Source: UBA8828 sp964510855 (GTDB lineage Bacteria > Verrucomicrobiota > Verrucomicrobiia > Opitutales > UBA953). From it: a stretch of 12,120 bases of DNA. The stretch is from contig CAZEDB010000033.1 in NCBI GenBank assembly GCA_964510855.1, forward strand, positions 1 to 12,120, read 5' to 3'. A program made the position numbers and the translations under genes. Position 1 is the first letter of the stretch; each line of letters opens with the position of its first letter. The notes below the pieces were generated by a model. The model saw only the letters and a list, made by a program, of their open reading frames with translations, did no database searches and was not told the DNA's origin. This document shows, in pieces, positions 1-6,416 of the stretch.

Positions 1-31
1 CCCCGTTAGAAGGGGAAAACAGGCCTTAAAG

Positions 32-122
32 TGGCGGAGAGGAAGGGATTCGAACCCTCGATACCCTTTTGGGGTATACCCATTTAGCAAACGGGCGCTT
101 TGAGCCACTCAGCCACCTCTCC
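32..122 (-). tRNA. tRNA-Ser (anticodon GCU)
   Basis: Read on the minus strand, this folds as a class II tRNA. The acceptor stem GGAGAGG/CCTCTCC is perfect. The D arm carries TGGCTGAGTGGCT, and the anticodon stem CCCGT/ATGGG encloses loop TTGCTAA with anticodon GCT. There is a long variable arm (TATACCC/GGGTATC) and a T arm with GGTTCGAATCC. The long variable arm and the anticodon identify serine, for AGC/AGU codons. The discriminator G at 35 is followed directly by an encoded CCA at 34-32, so the 3' end does not need to be added from scratch. The gene lies 149 bases downstream of the ACT-domain gene on the same strand. Confidence 0.97.
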
Positions 123-208
123 GTGTCTGATCCGTAAAGAGCAGATGTTGTAGTTTGGCTGGTGGTGCGACCTAGGCAAGTAGGAAGAAAATTGTAGAGC
201 CAGATAGG

Positions 209-229
209 CTTAAATACTGACTTAAATAC
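209..229. repeat. 9-base direct repeat CTTAAATAC x2
   Basis: CTTAAATAC occurs at 209-217 and again at 221-229, separated by TGA, in the 149-base spacer between the ACT-domain gene and tRNA-Ser. The spacing of 12 bases is compatible with a protein-binding site or simple sequence drift. I see no convincing promoter elements attached to it. The rest of the 123-271 spacer holds nothing else I can name except a partial match (TTCCTACTTGCC on the minus strand, 175-186) to the promoter-like motif found at 3761 and 7985. Confidence 0.4.
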
Positions 230-271
230 GAAACTTACTCGAACCCACTCGACTCGTAGGCAGACGAAAAC

Positions 272-730
272 CTAGCGCGATAAATCGGACTGTCCGAGCA
301 CCGTTACACCGTGGCGCTGTAAAACCGAAGTCGCAAGATCTTGGTCATCGGCTCGTAAAACTAAACCGCAACGACCAGAGGGACGGAACAAGAATGGATA
401 GAGATAAAGAATATTAATCTCCGCCCGTAGTAAAATGTCGGCGATATCTTTGAGACTAGCTTCAGATGGCATCTCAAGGGCGAGTACGCCATTCATATCG
501 TGGGCAAATTGATGCTCTTCCAAAACCCGTTCGCCAGCTTCAGGTTGATCGAGCACCATCCGAATGATGGTCGAGTCGGTAGAATCGACTAGGCATAAGG
601 CGAGCACATGGACATCGGCTTTAGCAAGCGACTCAATCAACTCACTGAGACGGCCGACTTTGTTTTCAACAAAGACAGAAAATTGGCGCACTGCGCCTAG
701 ATCCGGCTGTCGTTGGGTTTGTGAAGCCAT
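272..730 (-). CDS. Two-ACT-domain putative regulatory protein
   Basis: This is a 152-residue protein consisting almost entirely of two ACT-like modules, about residues 14-80 and 82-148. The first opens with RQFSVFVENKVGRLSEL, the classic ACT beta1-loop-alpha1 pattern, whose Asn/Gly turn often binds an amino acid. It resembles the start of IlvN in this same window (VENKFGVLARV). The second module is more divergent (LKDIADILLRAEINILYLY). There is no catalytic domain, signal peptide or membrane segment. Stand-alone double-ACT proteins are usually amino-acid sensors for a partner enzyme; the partner cannot be told from this context. The ATG at 730 has no Shine-Dalgarno sequence. The domain assignment is seen in the sequence; the sensing role is family inference. 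Confidence 0.85.
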   Translation of the reverse strand: MASQTQRQPDLGAVRQFSVFVENKVGRLSELIESLAKADVHVLALCLVDSTDSTIIRMVLDQPEAGERVLEEHQFAHDMNGVLALEMPSEASLKDIADILLRAEINILYLYPFLFRPSGRCGLVLRADDQDLATSVLQRHGVTVLGQSDLSR

Positions 731-754
731 AATGAAGAAGTTATGACAGAGTTG

Positions 755-776
755 AGGAGAGTAGAAAGTAAAAACT
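755..776. repeat. Short purine/pyrimidine repeat tract, 7-mer type
   Basis: The minus strand of 761-774 reads TTTTTACTTTCTAC, two units of a 7-base CTTTNTA-like repeat. The same unit forms four tandem copies at 12027-12054. This copy lies just upstream of the ACT-domain gene and is degenerate at its edges. Confidence 0.4.
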
Positions 777-824
777 CTTGGTCGCAGCGTATGCGTACGC
801 CTAAGAGGGTGAGCCGAGTCACCC
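775..824 (+). promoter_or_regulatory. Structured segment upstream of TonB receptor
   Basis: Two adjacent stem-loops can be drawn. The first pairs CTCTTGG (775-781) with CTAAGAG (801-807), one G-T wobble; after a 5-base bulge, GCGTA (787-791) pairs with TACGC (796-800) around loop TGCG. The second pairs GGGTGA (807-812) with TCACCC (819-824). They lie in the 208-base spacer between the divergent ACT-domain and TonB-receptor genes, 115 bases before the receptor start. They could be a leader-RNA element or a double-stranded site. I do not recognise a riboswitch class: the cobalamin-box signatures are absent. Confidence 0.35.
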
Positions 825-876
825 CAGCACTTTCAAAATTTGGCCAAGTTTGATTTATATTGCATCAACCTATCTT

Positions 877-903
877 GATAGATTGATTAATATTAAATCT
901 ATC
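877..903. promoter_or_regulatory. Perfect inverted repeat, candidate operator
   Basis: GATAGATT (877-884) and AATCTATC (896-903) form a perfect 8-base inverted repeat with an 11-base AT-rich spacer, which itself overlaps the palindrome TTAATATTAA (887-896). It ends 35 bases before the TonB-receptor start codon, where a repressor or activator site would be expected. It resembles a Fur box only weakly (about 7 of 19 consensus positions by eye), so the binding factor is unknown. Confidence 0.45.
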
Positions 904-938
904 TTCCCCTTTTCCCACTCACTGCCACACCTTGCATT

Positions 939-2795
939 ATGGACAACCGCTACCTACCCCTCCTCCTTGCCGCTGCCACAAGCTGGGGTGCCCTACCTGA
1001 TACGATAGTGGTTGAAGACCGCCTACCCCGTCCTGCAGCCGAGGTCTCACCTTCGGTTAGCCGTATCGACGCTGAAGATCTCGAAGAACAAGGTCGGCGT
1101 GATTTAGCGGCAGCGCTGGGGGACTTACCTGGAATGGTAGCCTTAGCGCAGTCAGGCGAAGGCTCGCAAACCTCGCTCCTGATTCGCGGCACAAGTTCAT
1201 CGCACACCGCCCTTTTACTCGATGGGCGTCGGCTCACTCCCGGCTTCTCGGGTTCTTATGAAGCGGGGCGTTATCGCCTTGGGGGCTTAGCCTCAGTCGA
1301 GGTACGTCGCGGAGCAGCGTCGTCGCTCTATGGCGCGAACGCCCTGGGGGGCGTGATTGATTTACGCTTACGCGACCCCTTGACGGATACCGAGGGTAAC
1401 TCCCTATCCCTTGACGCCGGCTCTTTTGGCAAAGCAGGCCTTCGCCTTTCTACGCTCAGCCGTTCGAATGCTGAGGCAGGAAGAGTGGCTGACCTTAGCT
1501 TAAGTCGTGAAGACGGCTGGCGCGCCAACAGCGCACGCGAGTCGTTTGCTTTTGTGGGTAAAGAAGCCCACCGACTGGCACCCACGGTGGTAGCTGACGT
1601 GGTGGTCGCAGCAGATAACACCTTAGCGGGCTTACCAGGCCAACGCTCGGTGTCGGTGCCAGATGATCCTAACGACTGGCAGCGCGACAGCGGCTGGTTG
1701 GTTTCACCAGGGTTGCGTTTCGGCGAAGGTGAGCAGCGCGGTCAAATCTTTTGGTCGCATAGTCAGTCAACGGTCACGAGTTATGTCGATGGCACGAATT
1801 TTTTCGGTCCGTATCTTTACAACGAGCGCGCGGAACTGATACGCGATGAGTTAACTCTACTTGGCGAACAACGCTTAGGAGACTTAACCTTGGGCGGGGG
1901 ATTAACCTATGAGCGTTCTGACTACGACCAGCAGGCGATTAGCCCTTCATCTCAGGCTTGGGCAGATGTTCAAGAGGGCTTCGGCGTATGGGCCTATACC
2001 GAATGGCGCCGAACTGAGGTCGAGCGCATCCGAGCGGGTGTGCGGAACGACCGCTTCACCGATTTTGGGGGCAAAACCACGGGCGATGTTGCCTGGATGT
2101 TATCCCTAGCCGAAGGGCGGGTAGTACAGGCGCGTCTAGCAACGGCGTTTCGTGCTCCTTCGGCCAATGACCTGGCTTACGGCACTTCAGGCAACGCTCC
2201 TTTACGTCCAGAAACCAATCGCTCACTCGAGTTGGGGATCAGGCAAACCCCAACGAGCGCGCTGGGCACAGGTTGGGCCGCGGTCGTATTTGAAAATAAG
2301 TTACGCGACTTAATCGACTACGACCCCGCGGATAACTATAAGACTTTTAACATTGGCCAGGCCACGACGCGTGGTCTGGAACTCGAAGTCGAAACCCGCC
2401 CTGCCCTAGGTTGGAAAGTGCGTGGCTCGGTGACGTTTTTGGAGGCAATTGCGGAGACAGGGCTACTGGGTCTTGTCCAACCAGGAGAGCGCTTACTTAG
2501 ACGTCCCGACATTGCGGGTGGACTCGCGATTGAATGCCGACCCACGGAGGCGACCGCTATGGGTTTAGGCTTAGTGTGGTTACGTGGACGGGAAGATTTC
2601 GATTTCAATACTGGCAATCGCGTGGACTTGCAGGACGTGGTCCAAGCTCGTCTTTGGGCCACCCATCAACTCGATGCCTTTACCCGCCTCACGCTTCGTA
2701 TTGAAAACGTCGGAGGCTCAAGGGCTGAAATTGCTTCACTGGGCTACCCCAGTCCGCCGCGTGCCATTACCGTTGGACTGACGCGGGAGTTTTAA
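939..2795 (+). CDS. TonB-dependent outer membrane receptor
   Basis: This 618-residue protein has a short hydrophobic N-terminus (LPLLLAAATSWGALP, about residues 6-20) that fits a signal peptide. A TonB-box-like segment DTIVVED follows at 21-27. The plug domain spans about 36-145, with the family signatures LIRGTSSSHTALLLDG (81-96) and VEVRRGAASSLYGANALGG (120-138). The remainder is a beta-barrel of alternating polar and aromatic strands ending in a terminal Phe (TREF), as BAM substrates do. The size is close to BtuB/FepA-type vitamin or siderophore receptors and much smaller than SusC proteins. It would import a scarce ligand using TonB energy. The ligand is unknown: no binding protein or ABC transporter is adjacent, and no cobalamin riboswitch precedes it. 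Its stop lies 3 bases from that of the convergent hydrolase. Confidence 0.93.
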   Translation: MDNRYLPLLLAAATSWGALPDTIVVEDRLPRPAAEVSPSVSRIDAEDLEEQGRRDLAAALGDLPGMVALAQSGEGSQTSLLIRGTSSSHTALLLDGRRLTPGFSGSYEAGRYRLGGLASVEVRRGAASSLYGANALGGVIDLRLRDPLTDTEGNSLSLDAGSFGKAGLRLSTLSRSNAEAGRVADLSLSREDGWRANSARESFAFVGKEAHRLAPTVVADVVVAADNTLAGLPGQRSVSVPDDPNDWQRDSGWLVSPGLRFGEGEQRGQIFWSHSQSTVTSYVDGTNFFGPYLYNERAELIRDELTLLGEQRLGDLTLGGGLTYERSDYDQQAISPSSQAWADVQEGFGVWAYTEWRRTEVERIRAGVRNDRFTDFGGKTTGDVAWMLSLAEGRVVQARLATAFRAPSANDLAYGTSGNAPLRPETNRSLELGIRQTPTSALGTGWAAVVFENKLRDLIDYDPADNYKTFNIGQATTRGLELEVETRPALGWKVRGSVTFLEAIAETGLLGLVQPGERLLRRPDIAGGLAIECRPTEATAMGLGLVWLRGREDFDFNTGNRVDLQDVVQARLWATHQLDAFTRLTLRIENVGGSRAEIASLGYPSPPRAITVGLTREF

Positions 2796-2799
2796 AACT
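2788..2799. repeat. 12-base palindrome between convergent stops
   Basis: AGTTTTAAAACT is a perfect palindrome. It contains the receptor's TAA stop (2793-2795) and touches the first base of the hydrolase's stop (2799-2801 on the minus strand). It is too short and AT-rich to be a convincing terminator, but it is the only structure available in a 3-base intergenic gap. Confidence 0.4.
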
Positions 2800-3716
2800 T
2801 AAGGACGGCGCTCAACCAAGTCACGCGGGCCAAGAATTTTCTTTAAGCCTTCGCCATCAAGCCAGGCCTTAGAGGATCGGCTTCGGCGCAGGGTAGCGTC
2901 AAGAAAATGGGTGGTGGCTTCGGCCATTTGTGCATGCCAGCGGCGATAAGCTTCACGGCGCTGGGAAGAGGCGGGTAGACGTCCGGAAAAAGTGGAGTGA
3001 TCTGCACCTTCGAGCACCACGAGGTAGCTTGACGGATTAGAGGACTCGCGAAAAGGAGCGAGGCGCAGGGCGGGATCTTTACTTTCTTCAACTGCAGTAA
3101 CGTCTTTGGTACCGGTCCAATGAAACTGAGGAATACCAATCGCTCCGAAGCGTTCAGGACCCGAGTAAGGGGGCGGTGAAAGCACAATCGCGGCACGAAC
3201 ACGCGGGTCAGCAAGGTCGGCATTGGGTGCAGCGGGGAAACGTTCGCCGGAAAGGGCCATGGAAGTACGCGCACCATAAGAGTGACCGCAGACCGCGACT
3301 TCACCGCCATCGTGGCGTGCGCTAAGCTCAGGAGAGATGCGTAATTTATCGAGCGCGAGTCGTACATCACGCACGCGTGCGGTGAACTCTTCGACCGAAG
3401 TGGCCGCCTTGAGCGTTGCTTCACGATTAAAGACCATGCCTCCCCAGATACTGGAGTCCGAACCCGGGTGCTGAAGATGCACCACCAAGTAGCCCTTTTG
3501 AGCCCAGTGGGTACCCAAGTACTCCATGGCATCTCGACTGCCACCTAGCCCATGGGAGATTAAGACGGTAGGGTGTTTCCCTGAACCCTCAGGAATACGA
3601 GCTCGATAGGCGACCACGCGACCATTGGCGCCATTGGTCCATTCCCCTTCAAGTACTTGAGGGGCAGCCTGGATCCAGGCGGCAAGTGAAAGAAGCAAAA
3701 GGGCTAAGCGAGGCAT
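2799..3716 (-). CDS. Secreted alpha/beta hydrolase, PAF-AH/DLH-like
   Basis: The 305-residue product begins with a signal peptide (MPRLALLLLSLAAWIQA, likely cleaved near residues 17-18). It then shows an alpha/beta-hydrolase fold. SHGLGGS at 54-60 is the oxyanion-hole strand, followed by a GYLVVHLQHPGSDS segment typical of the platelet-activating-factor acetylhydrolase/predicted dienelactone hydrolase group. The nucleophile elbow GHSYG is at 144-148 with Ser146. Asp205 (TGTKDVT) and His240 (GADHSTF) are the likely acid and base. The enzyme probably hydrolyses an ester in the periplasm or outside the cell; the substrate cannot be read from sequence. A TATAAT box lies 7 bases before the ATG. 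The gene converges on the TonB receptor and diverges from the cyclotransferase-like gene, so no operon partner is evident. Confidence 0.88.
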   Translation of the reverse strand: MPRLALLLLSLAAWIQAAPQVLEGEWTNGANGRVVAYRARIPEGSGKHPTVLISHGLGGSRDAMEYLGTHWAQKGYLVVHLQHPGSDSSIWGGMVFNREATLKAATSVEEFTARVRDVRLALDKLRISPELSARHDGGEVAVCGHSYGARTSMALSGERFPAAPNADLADPRVRAAIVLSPPPYSGPERFGAIGIPQFHWTGTKDVTAVEESKDPALRLAPFRESSNPSSYLVVLEGADHSTFSGRLPASSQRREAYRRWHAQMAEATTHFLDATLRRSRSSKAWLDGEGLKKILGPRDLVERRP

Positions 3717-3723
3717 GGTACTG

Positions 3724-3729
3724 ATTATA
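3724..3729 (-). promoter_or_regulatory. -10 box of hydrolase gene (leaderless spacing)
   Basis: The minus strand reads TATAAT at 3729-3724, an exact consensus -10 element. Seven bases separate it from the ATG at 3716, so transcription would start at or within a base or two of the start codon. The region 17 bases upstream (AACTTT) is a poor -35. No Shine-Dalgarno sequence is present, which is consistent with a leaderless message. Confidence 0.55.
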
Positions 3730-3760
3730 ACCCTTAGGTTTGGGGGAAAGTTGCTAGGCG

Positions 3761-3802
3761 CAAACCCTTCCCGCTTGCCGACCTTAGCCAGGGGGAGAGA
3801 AT
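3761..3802 (+). promoter_or_regulatory. Promoter-like motif CAAACCCTTCCCGCTTGCC
   Basis: CAAACCCTTCCCGCTTGCC at 3761-3779 recurs at 7985-8004 with one extra T. TTGCCG (3775-3780) can serve as a -35. GAGAAT (3797-3802), 16 bases on, is a plausible -10, which would place the transcript start near the ATG at 3812. The duplicate copy sits at the same distance from tRNA-Val, which supports a promoter role. Confidence 0.5.
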
Positions 3803-3811
3803 GAGACCCGA

Positions 3812-4261
3812 ATGAGTCGGTTTTACTTCGCCTACAGCACCGATCTGGACGCTAGCCAGATGGAGCGTCGCTGCCCCGGTGCCATGGCGCGAGGCAAGGC
3901 CTTCCTCCCAGGTCATACCCTGACCTTTAGCCATCCCAACCCCACCGTAGGCGGCGGCTCTGCCGATGTTGCGCCGGATGACCATGGACGAGGTGTATGG
4001 GGATTTATTTATGAAATGACGGTCGCGGATTGGGTGCGACTCGATGAGGCGGAAGGGTCGGCTTATCGCCGTTCCAAGCTAACCGTCTGGGAAGGAGGCG
4101 TTGAGGATTGTCCCTTAGAGGTTCAAATCTACCGGGTCGTTAATCCCACTGGACCTCACCTACCCTCGCGCGCCTACCTCGATAAAATCATTCGCGGGGC
4201 ACAATTGCGCAGCCTGCCTGCAGGATGGGTAACTTGGTTACGCGGTATTTCAGGCAAGTAG
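3812..4261 (+). CDS. Gamma-glutamylcyclotransferase-fold protein
   Basis: This 149-residue protein starts SRFYFAYSTDLDASQM, a variant of the YFAYGSNL loop that opens gamma-glutamylcyclotransferase (GGCT)-like proteins. Further along, it carries GRGVWGFIYEMT and LDEAEGSAYRRSKLTV. Glu81 sits where the family's catalytic Glu (LDxxEG) lies. The family releases 5-oxoproline from gamma-glutamyl amino acids or related amines. In the substrate loop Gly-Ser-Asn has become Ser-Thr-Asp, so activity on ordinary gamma-glutamyl substrates is less certain. No signal peptide is seen, so it is probably cytosolic. The gene is monocistronic, convergent with the M42 peptidase 36 bases away. The ATG at 3812 overlaps the stop of a tiny upstream frame beginning at 3801. 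Confidence 0.8.
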   Translation: MSRFYFAYSTDLDASQMERRCPGAMARGKAFLPGHTLTFSHPNPTVGGGSADVAPDDHGRGVWGFIYEMTVADWVRLDEAEGSAYRRSKLTVWEGGVEDCPLEVQIYRVVNPTGPHLPSRAYLDKIIRGAQLRSLPAGWVTWLRGISGK

Positions 4262-4297
4262 CGCGACGAGCCTAGCGAAGCTAAATTAAACCACGAG

Positions 4298-5398
4298 TTA
4301 CCACTCAAAGGTATCTCCCTTACGGATATCCTTAGTAAACTGCACGAGGAGTTTTACCAACTGCTCCACGACGTTGAGGTCTACAATTTCACCTGGCGTA
4401 TGCATGTAACGCAGGGGAATCGAAATCAGACCACAAGCGACCCCAGCATTCGCCATTTGGATGGCGCGTGCGTCGGTACCGGTCGGACGGGACTCAGCTT
4501 GGATTTGATAAGGGATGCCTAATTTATCAGCGGCATCGATGAGACGATCAAAGACTACGGGATTAATATTGGGGCCACGCGCAATCACGGGACCACCAGA
4601 GAGGGCAAACTTTCCGAACTTTCGATTATCGGCATCGGGATGGTCGGTGGCATGGGTGACATCGACGGTAATGGAAACATCAGGATTAACCCCTTGGGCA
4701 GCCACTTGGGCGCCGCGGGTACCAATTTCTTCTTGGGTAGTAGCAACGGAAACAACGCGAGCAGCTAAGGTTTTGTCTTTAGCCAAGCGCAAGAAAGCCT
4801 CCATCACCGCATAAGCACCGGCTTTGTCGTCAAAGGCGCGCGCTACCCCCAGGCTACCGCGCAACATTTCAGGACCGTCGACATAAACCGCGGGGTCACC
4901 AATACGCACAATCCCGAGCGCCTCGGAGCGATTGGTGACACCGATATCAATCCACATGTCGTGACGCTCGGGCACGCGCTTACGATCTTCGGGCGACATT
5001 AAATGGACCGCACGTTTACCGGTAATGCCTAAGACAGGTCCGTTACGGGTGAGAATGTGAATACGCCGACCTGAGGGAATGACTTGGTCGTGGCCACCGA
5101 GAAAATCAAAATAGATGTAACCCCGTTCATCGACGTGCGAAAGGATCAGACCGATTTCATCAATGTGGCCGGCGAAGAGAATCGTAGGGCCGCCCTTACC
5201 TGCGGTCTCCGCAATACGATTACCAATACGATCTTTGCGGTAGACCTTGGCATGAGGCGCAACGTGGCGGTCGACGACTTTTTGGGCGGCAAATTCGTGG
5301 CCGGTGGGTGACTTAGCCTCAAGTAGTTCGCGCAGGAACGGAGGGTAGTCGACTTTAGATGTTTTGGCAGGGGACTTAGGGGCGGTCTTTTTAGCCAT
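4298..5398 (-). CDS. M42 family metallopeptidase (glutamyl aminopeptidase type)
   Basis: From the ATG at 5398 (MAKKTAPKSP...) the protein has 366 residues. An upstream in-frame ATG at 5431 adds 11 residues of no family character, so I prefer the shorter form. Residue numbers below count from the longer form. The M42 co-catalytic dimetal site is intact: His89 and Asp91 (AGHIDEIG), the bridging Asp in AFDDKAG (201/202), Glu234 and Glu235 (TTQEEIG), Asp257 (TVDVTH) and His344 (MHTPGE). An inserted segment at about 108-190 fits the family's oligomerisation (PDZ-like) domain. M42 enzymes (FrvX/TET/PepA-type) form large cytosolic complexes that trim N-terminal residues from peptides. The Lys/Pro-rich first 20 residues are probably a disordered tail. 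There is no Shine-Dalgarno sequence. It is divergent from the small membrane-protein pair. Confidence 0.92.
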   Translation of the reverse strand: MAKKTAPKSPAKTSKVDYPPFLRELLEAKSPTGHEFAAQKVVDRHVAPHAKVYRKDRIGNRIAETAGKGGPTILFAGHIDEIGLILSHVDERGYIYFDFLGGHDQVIPSGRRIHILTRNGPVLGITGKRAVHLMSPEDRKRVPERHDMWIDIGVTNRSEALGIVRIGDPAVYVDGPEMLRGSLGVARAFDDKAGAYAVMEAFLRLAKDKTLAARVVSVATTQEEIGTRGAQVAAQGVNPDVSITVDVTHATDHPDADNRKFGKFALSGGPVIARGPNINPVVFDRLIDAADKLGIPYQIQAESRPTGTDARAIQMANAGVACGLISIPLRYMHTPGEIVDLNVVEQLVKLLVQFTKDIRKGDTFEW

Positions 5399-5508
5399 AG
5401 GGATGCAACTAGAGGAAACCGACTCACGCACCGGGGCAAACCAATATCCGAGGGAATTCCCCAGGATTTTTCACTCGCAGCAGCATGTGGCTTAGACAGT
5501 TTTTCTGC

Positions 5509-5943
5509 ATGCAAGACTCGAGCCTAGCCTCAGACCCAGCCCTTGCGGCCTTGGTTGCTACCCGGGGCAGCCTGCAAAGAATATCCCTAGTAGTTTACGC
5601 CGGCCTTTGGTTGGCACTAGCCTTCTTGGCCCTTCATGCCGCAACCCTCCTTACCAGCGGCTCGTCGCTCGGGGGTGACTGGAAATTAGCCGGCTTAGAA
5701 TTTTTAATCATCGGCGTGCCCGTGCTCCTTCATATTTGGCCCATCCGACGCTTACGGAACGCTGCTAAAATACTCCAAGAGTTTGCCGCTGCACCTACCG
5801 AGGTGCGCGCCGCGGCAGCCTTGAAAGCCCAACGCCTCTACTGGTTCGCTGCCACGCTCAGCCACCTTGCGATTTTGGTTTGGATCTTAGGACTGGGGCT
5901 AGCTTTCATCCTGTTGCTCAACCCCCAACCCGTTTCGCCATGA
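5509..5943 (+). CDS. Small three-helix membrane protein, family unknown (A)
   Basis: From the ATG at 5509 the product is 144 residues; an in-frame ATG at 5485 would add eight residues (MWLRQFFC) and looks less likely. Three hydrophobic helices are visible, at about 26-50, 60-78 and 111-137. Between the second and third lies a basic, helical, probably cytoplasmic segment (RRLRNAAKILQEF...ALKAQRLYW, 80-112). I do not recognise a named family or catalytic residues. The following gene overlaps by ATGA and encodes a protein of the same layout with matching LQ, EV, AL and RL(Y/F)W positions. The two therefore look like a tandem duplication whose products are made together and may form a hetero-oligomer. 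No function is assigned. Confidence 0.8.
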   Translation: MQDSSLASDPALAALVATRGSLQRISLVVYAGLWLALAFLALHAATLLTSGSSLGGDWKLAGLEFLIIGVPVLLHIWPIRRLRNAAKILQEFAAAPTEVRAAAALKAQRLYWFAATLSHLAILVWILGLGLAFILLLNPQPVSP

Positions 5944-6347
5944 CGCGTGCCGCGGTCTATCAAGAATTAAAAGCGCAGCGCCCTTGGGTCTTAGGCATGG
6001 GCTGCATCGCGCTGTTGTTGTTCACGGGTTGGTATGCCCTTCTCACTTGGGGTTGGCTCAACCAAGTCTTCACGTCGGACCAAGTGATTCCGGCTATCAA
6101 TAGGTTTATTGAAATCTTTGTGGTGCAATTAAGCCTCATTGCTCTGCTCGCCTTAATCCCCTTGCTCCAACTTTTTCGTTTGGGCTTTTGCCTGCAACGG
6201 TTGCAACAAAACGATGAGGTTACCCTGACGCAGGCACTCCAACTCAACCGACTTTTTTGGCGACAAACGGAGTGGCTCGTCTGGGCTCTGGTTTGGCTGG
6301 CTACCTATCTTATCTTGGGCGTGATAGGTTTTACCTTTATCCGCTAA
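5940..6347 (+). CDS. Small three-helix membrane protein, family unknown (B)
   Basis: The chosen start is the ATG at 5940, whose last two bases overlap the TGA of the previous gene (ATGA), a typical translational-coupling junction. An in-frame ATG at 5880 would overlap the upstream gene by 64 bases and add a non-hydrophobic 20-residue tail, so it is less likely. The 135-residue protein has helices at about 17-40, 57-80 and 111-134, with a polar loop FRLGFCLQRLQQNDEV...ALQLNRLFW (79-107) between helices two and three. LQ, EV, AL and RLFW align with the same residues of the upstream protein, indicating paralogy. No enzyme motif is seen and the function is unknown. The next gene, photolyase, is 69 bases downstream and may be separately promoted. 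Confidence 0.82.
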   Translation: MTRAAVYQELKAQRPWVLGMGCIALLLFTGWYALLTWGWLNQVFTSDQVIPAINRFIEIFVVQLSLIALLALIPLLQLFRLGFCLQRLQQNDEVTLTQALQLNRLFWRQTEWLVWALVWLATYLILGVIGFTFIR

Positions 6348-6372
6348 GCGTTTTTAAAACCTATAGCTAGGG

Positions 6373-6402
6373 TTGCTGGTTTGACTTCCTAGCCACTATT
6401 CT
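6373..6402 (+). promoter_or_regulatory. Possible photolyase promoter
   Basis: TTGCTG (6373-6378) and TATTCT (6397-6402) are separated by 18 bases. Transcription would start around 6409, leaving a leader of only about 8 bases before the ATG at 6417. Each box has four or five consensus matches, so the call is tentative. Confidence 0.35.
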
Positions 6403-6416
6403 ACCCTTAACCCATT

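Noticed and set aside
1..31. Terminator or gene end at the left edge
   Set aside because: CCCC/GGGG (1-4/12-15) is a 4-base stem without a T-tract in the tRNA's direction, and no open frame of use enters from the edge.
877..903. Fur box
   Set aside because: By eye only about 7 of 19 consensus positions match; the inverted repeat is real but the Fur assignment is not supported.
775..938. Cobalamin riboswitch before the BtuB-sized TonB receptor
   Set aside because: Neither the B12-box pattern (GCCACTG) nor the conserved core pairings are present in either strand of the spacer; only small unclassified hairpins are seen.
2843..3544. 233-codon open frame on the minus strand overlapping the hydrolase gene
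   Set aside because: It lies in another frame of the same strand within the hydrolase gene, shows no domain or start context, and the hydrolase has a complete catalytic triad and signal peptide.
3734..3985. 83-codon minus-strand frame spanning the hydrolase/cyclotransferase spacer
   Set aside because: It is antisense to the conserved N-terminus of the cyclotransferase-like gene, covers the promoter region of both genes, and has no recognisable motif.
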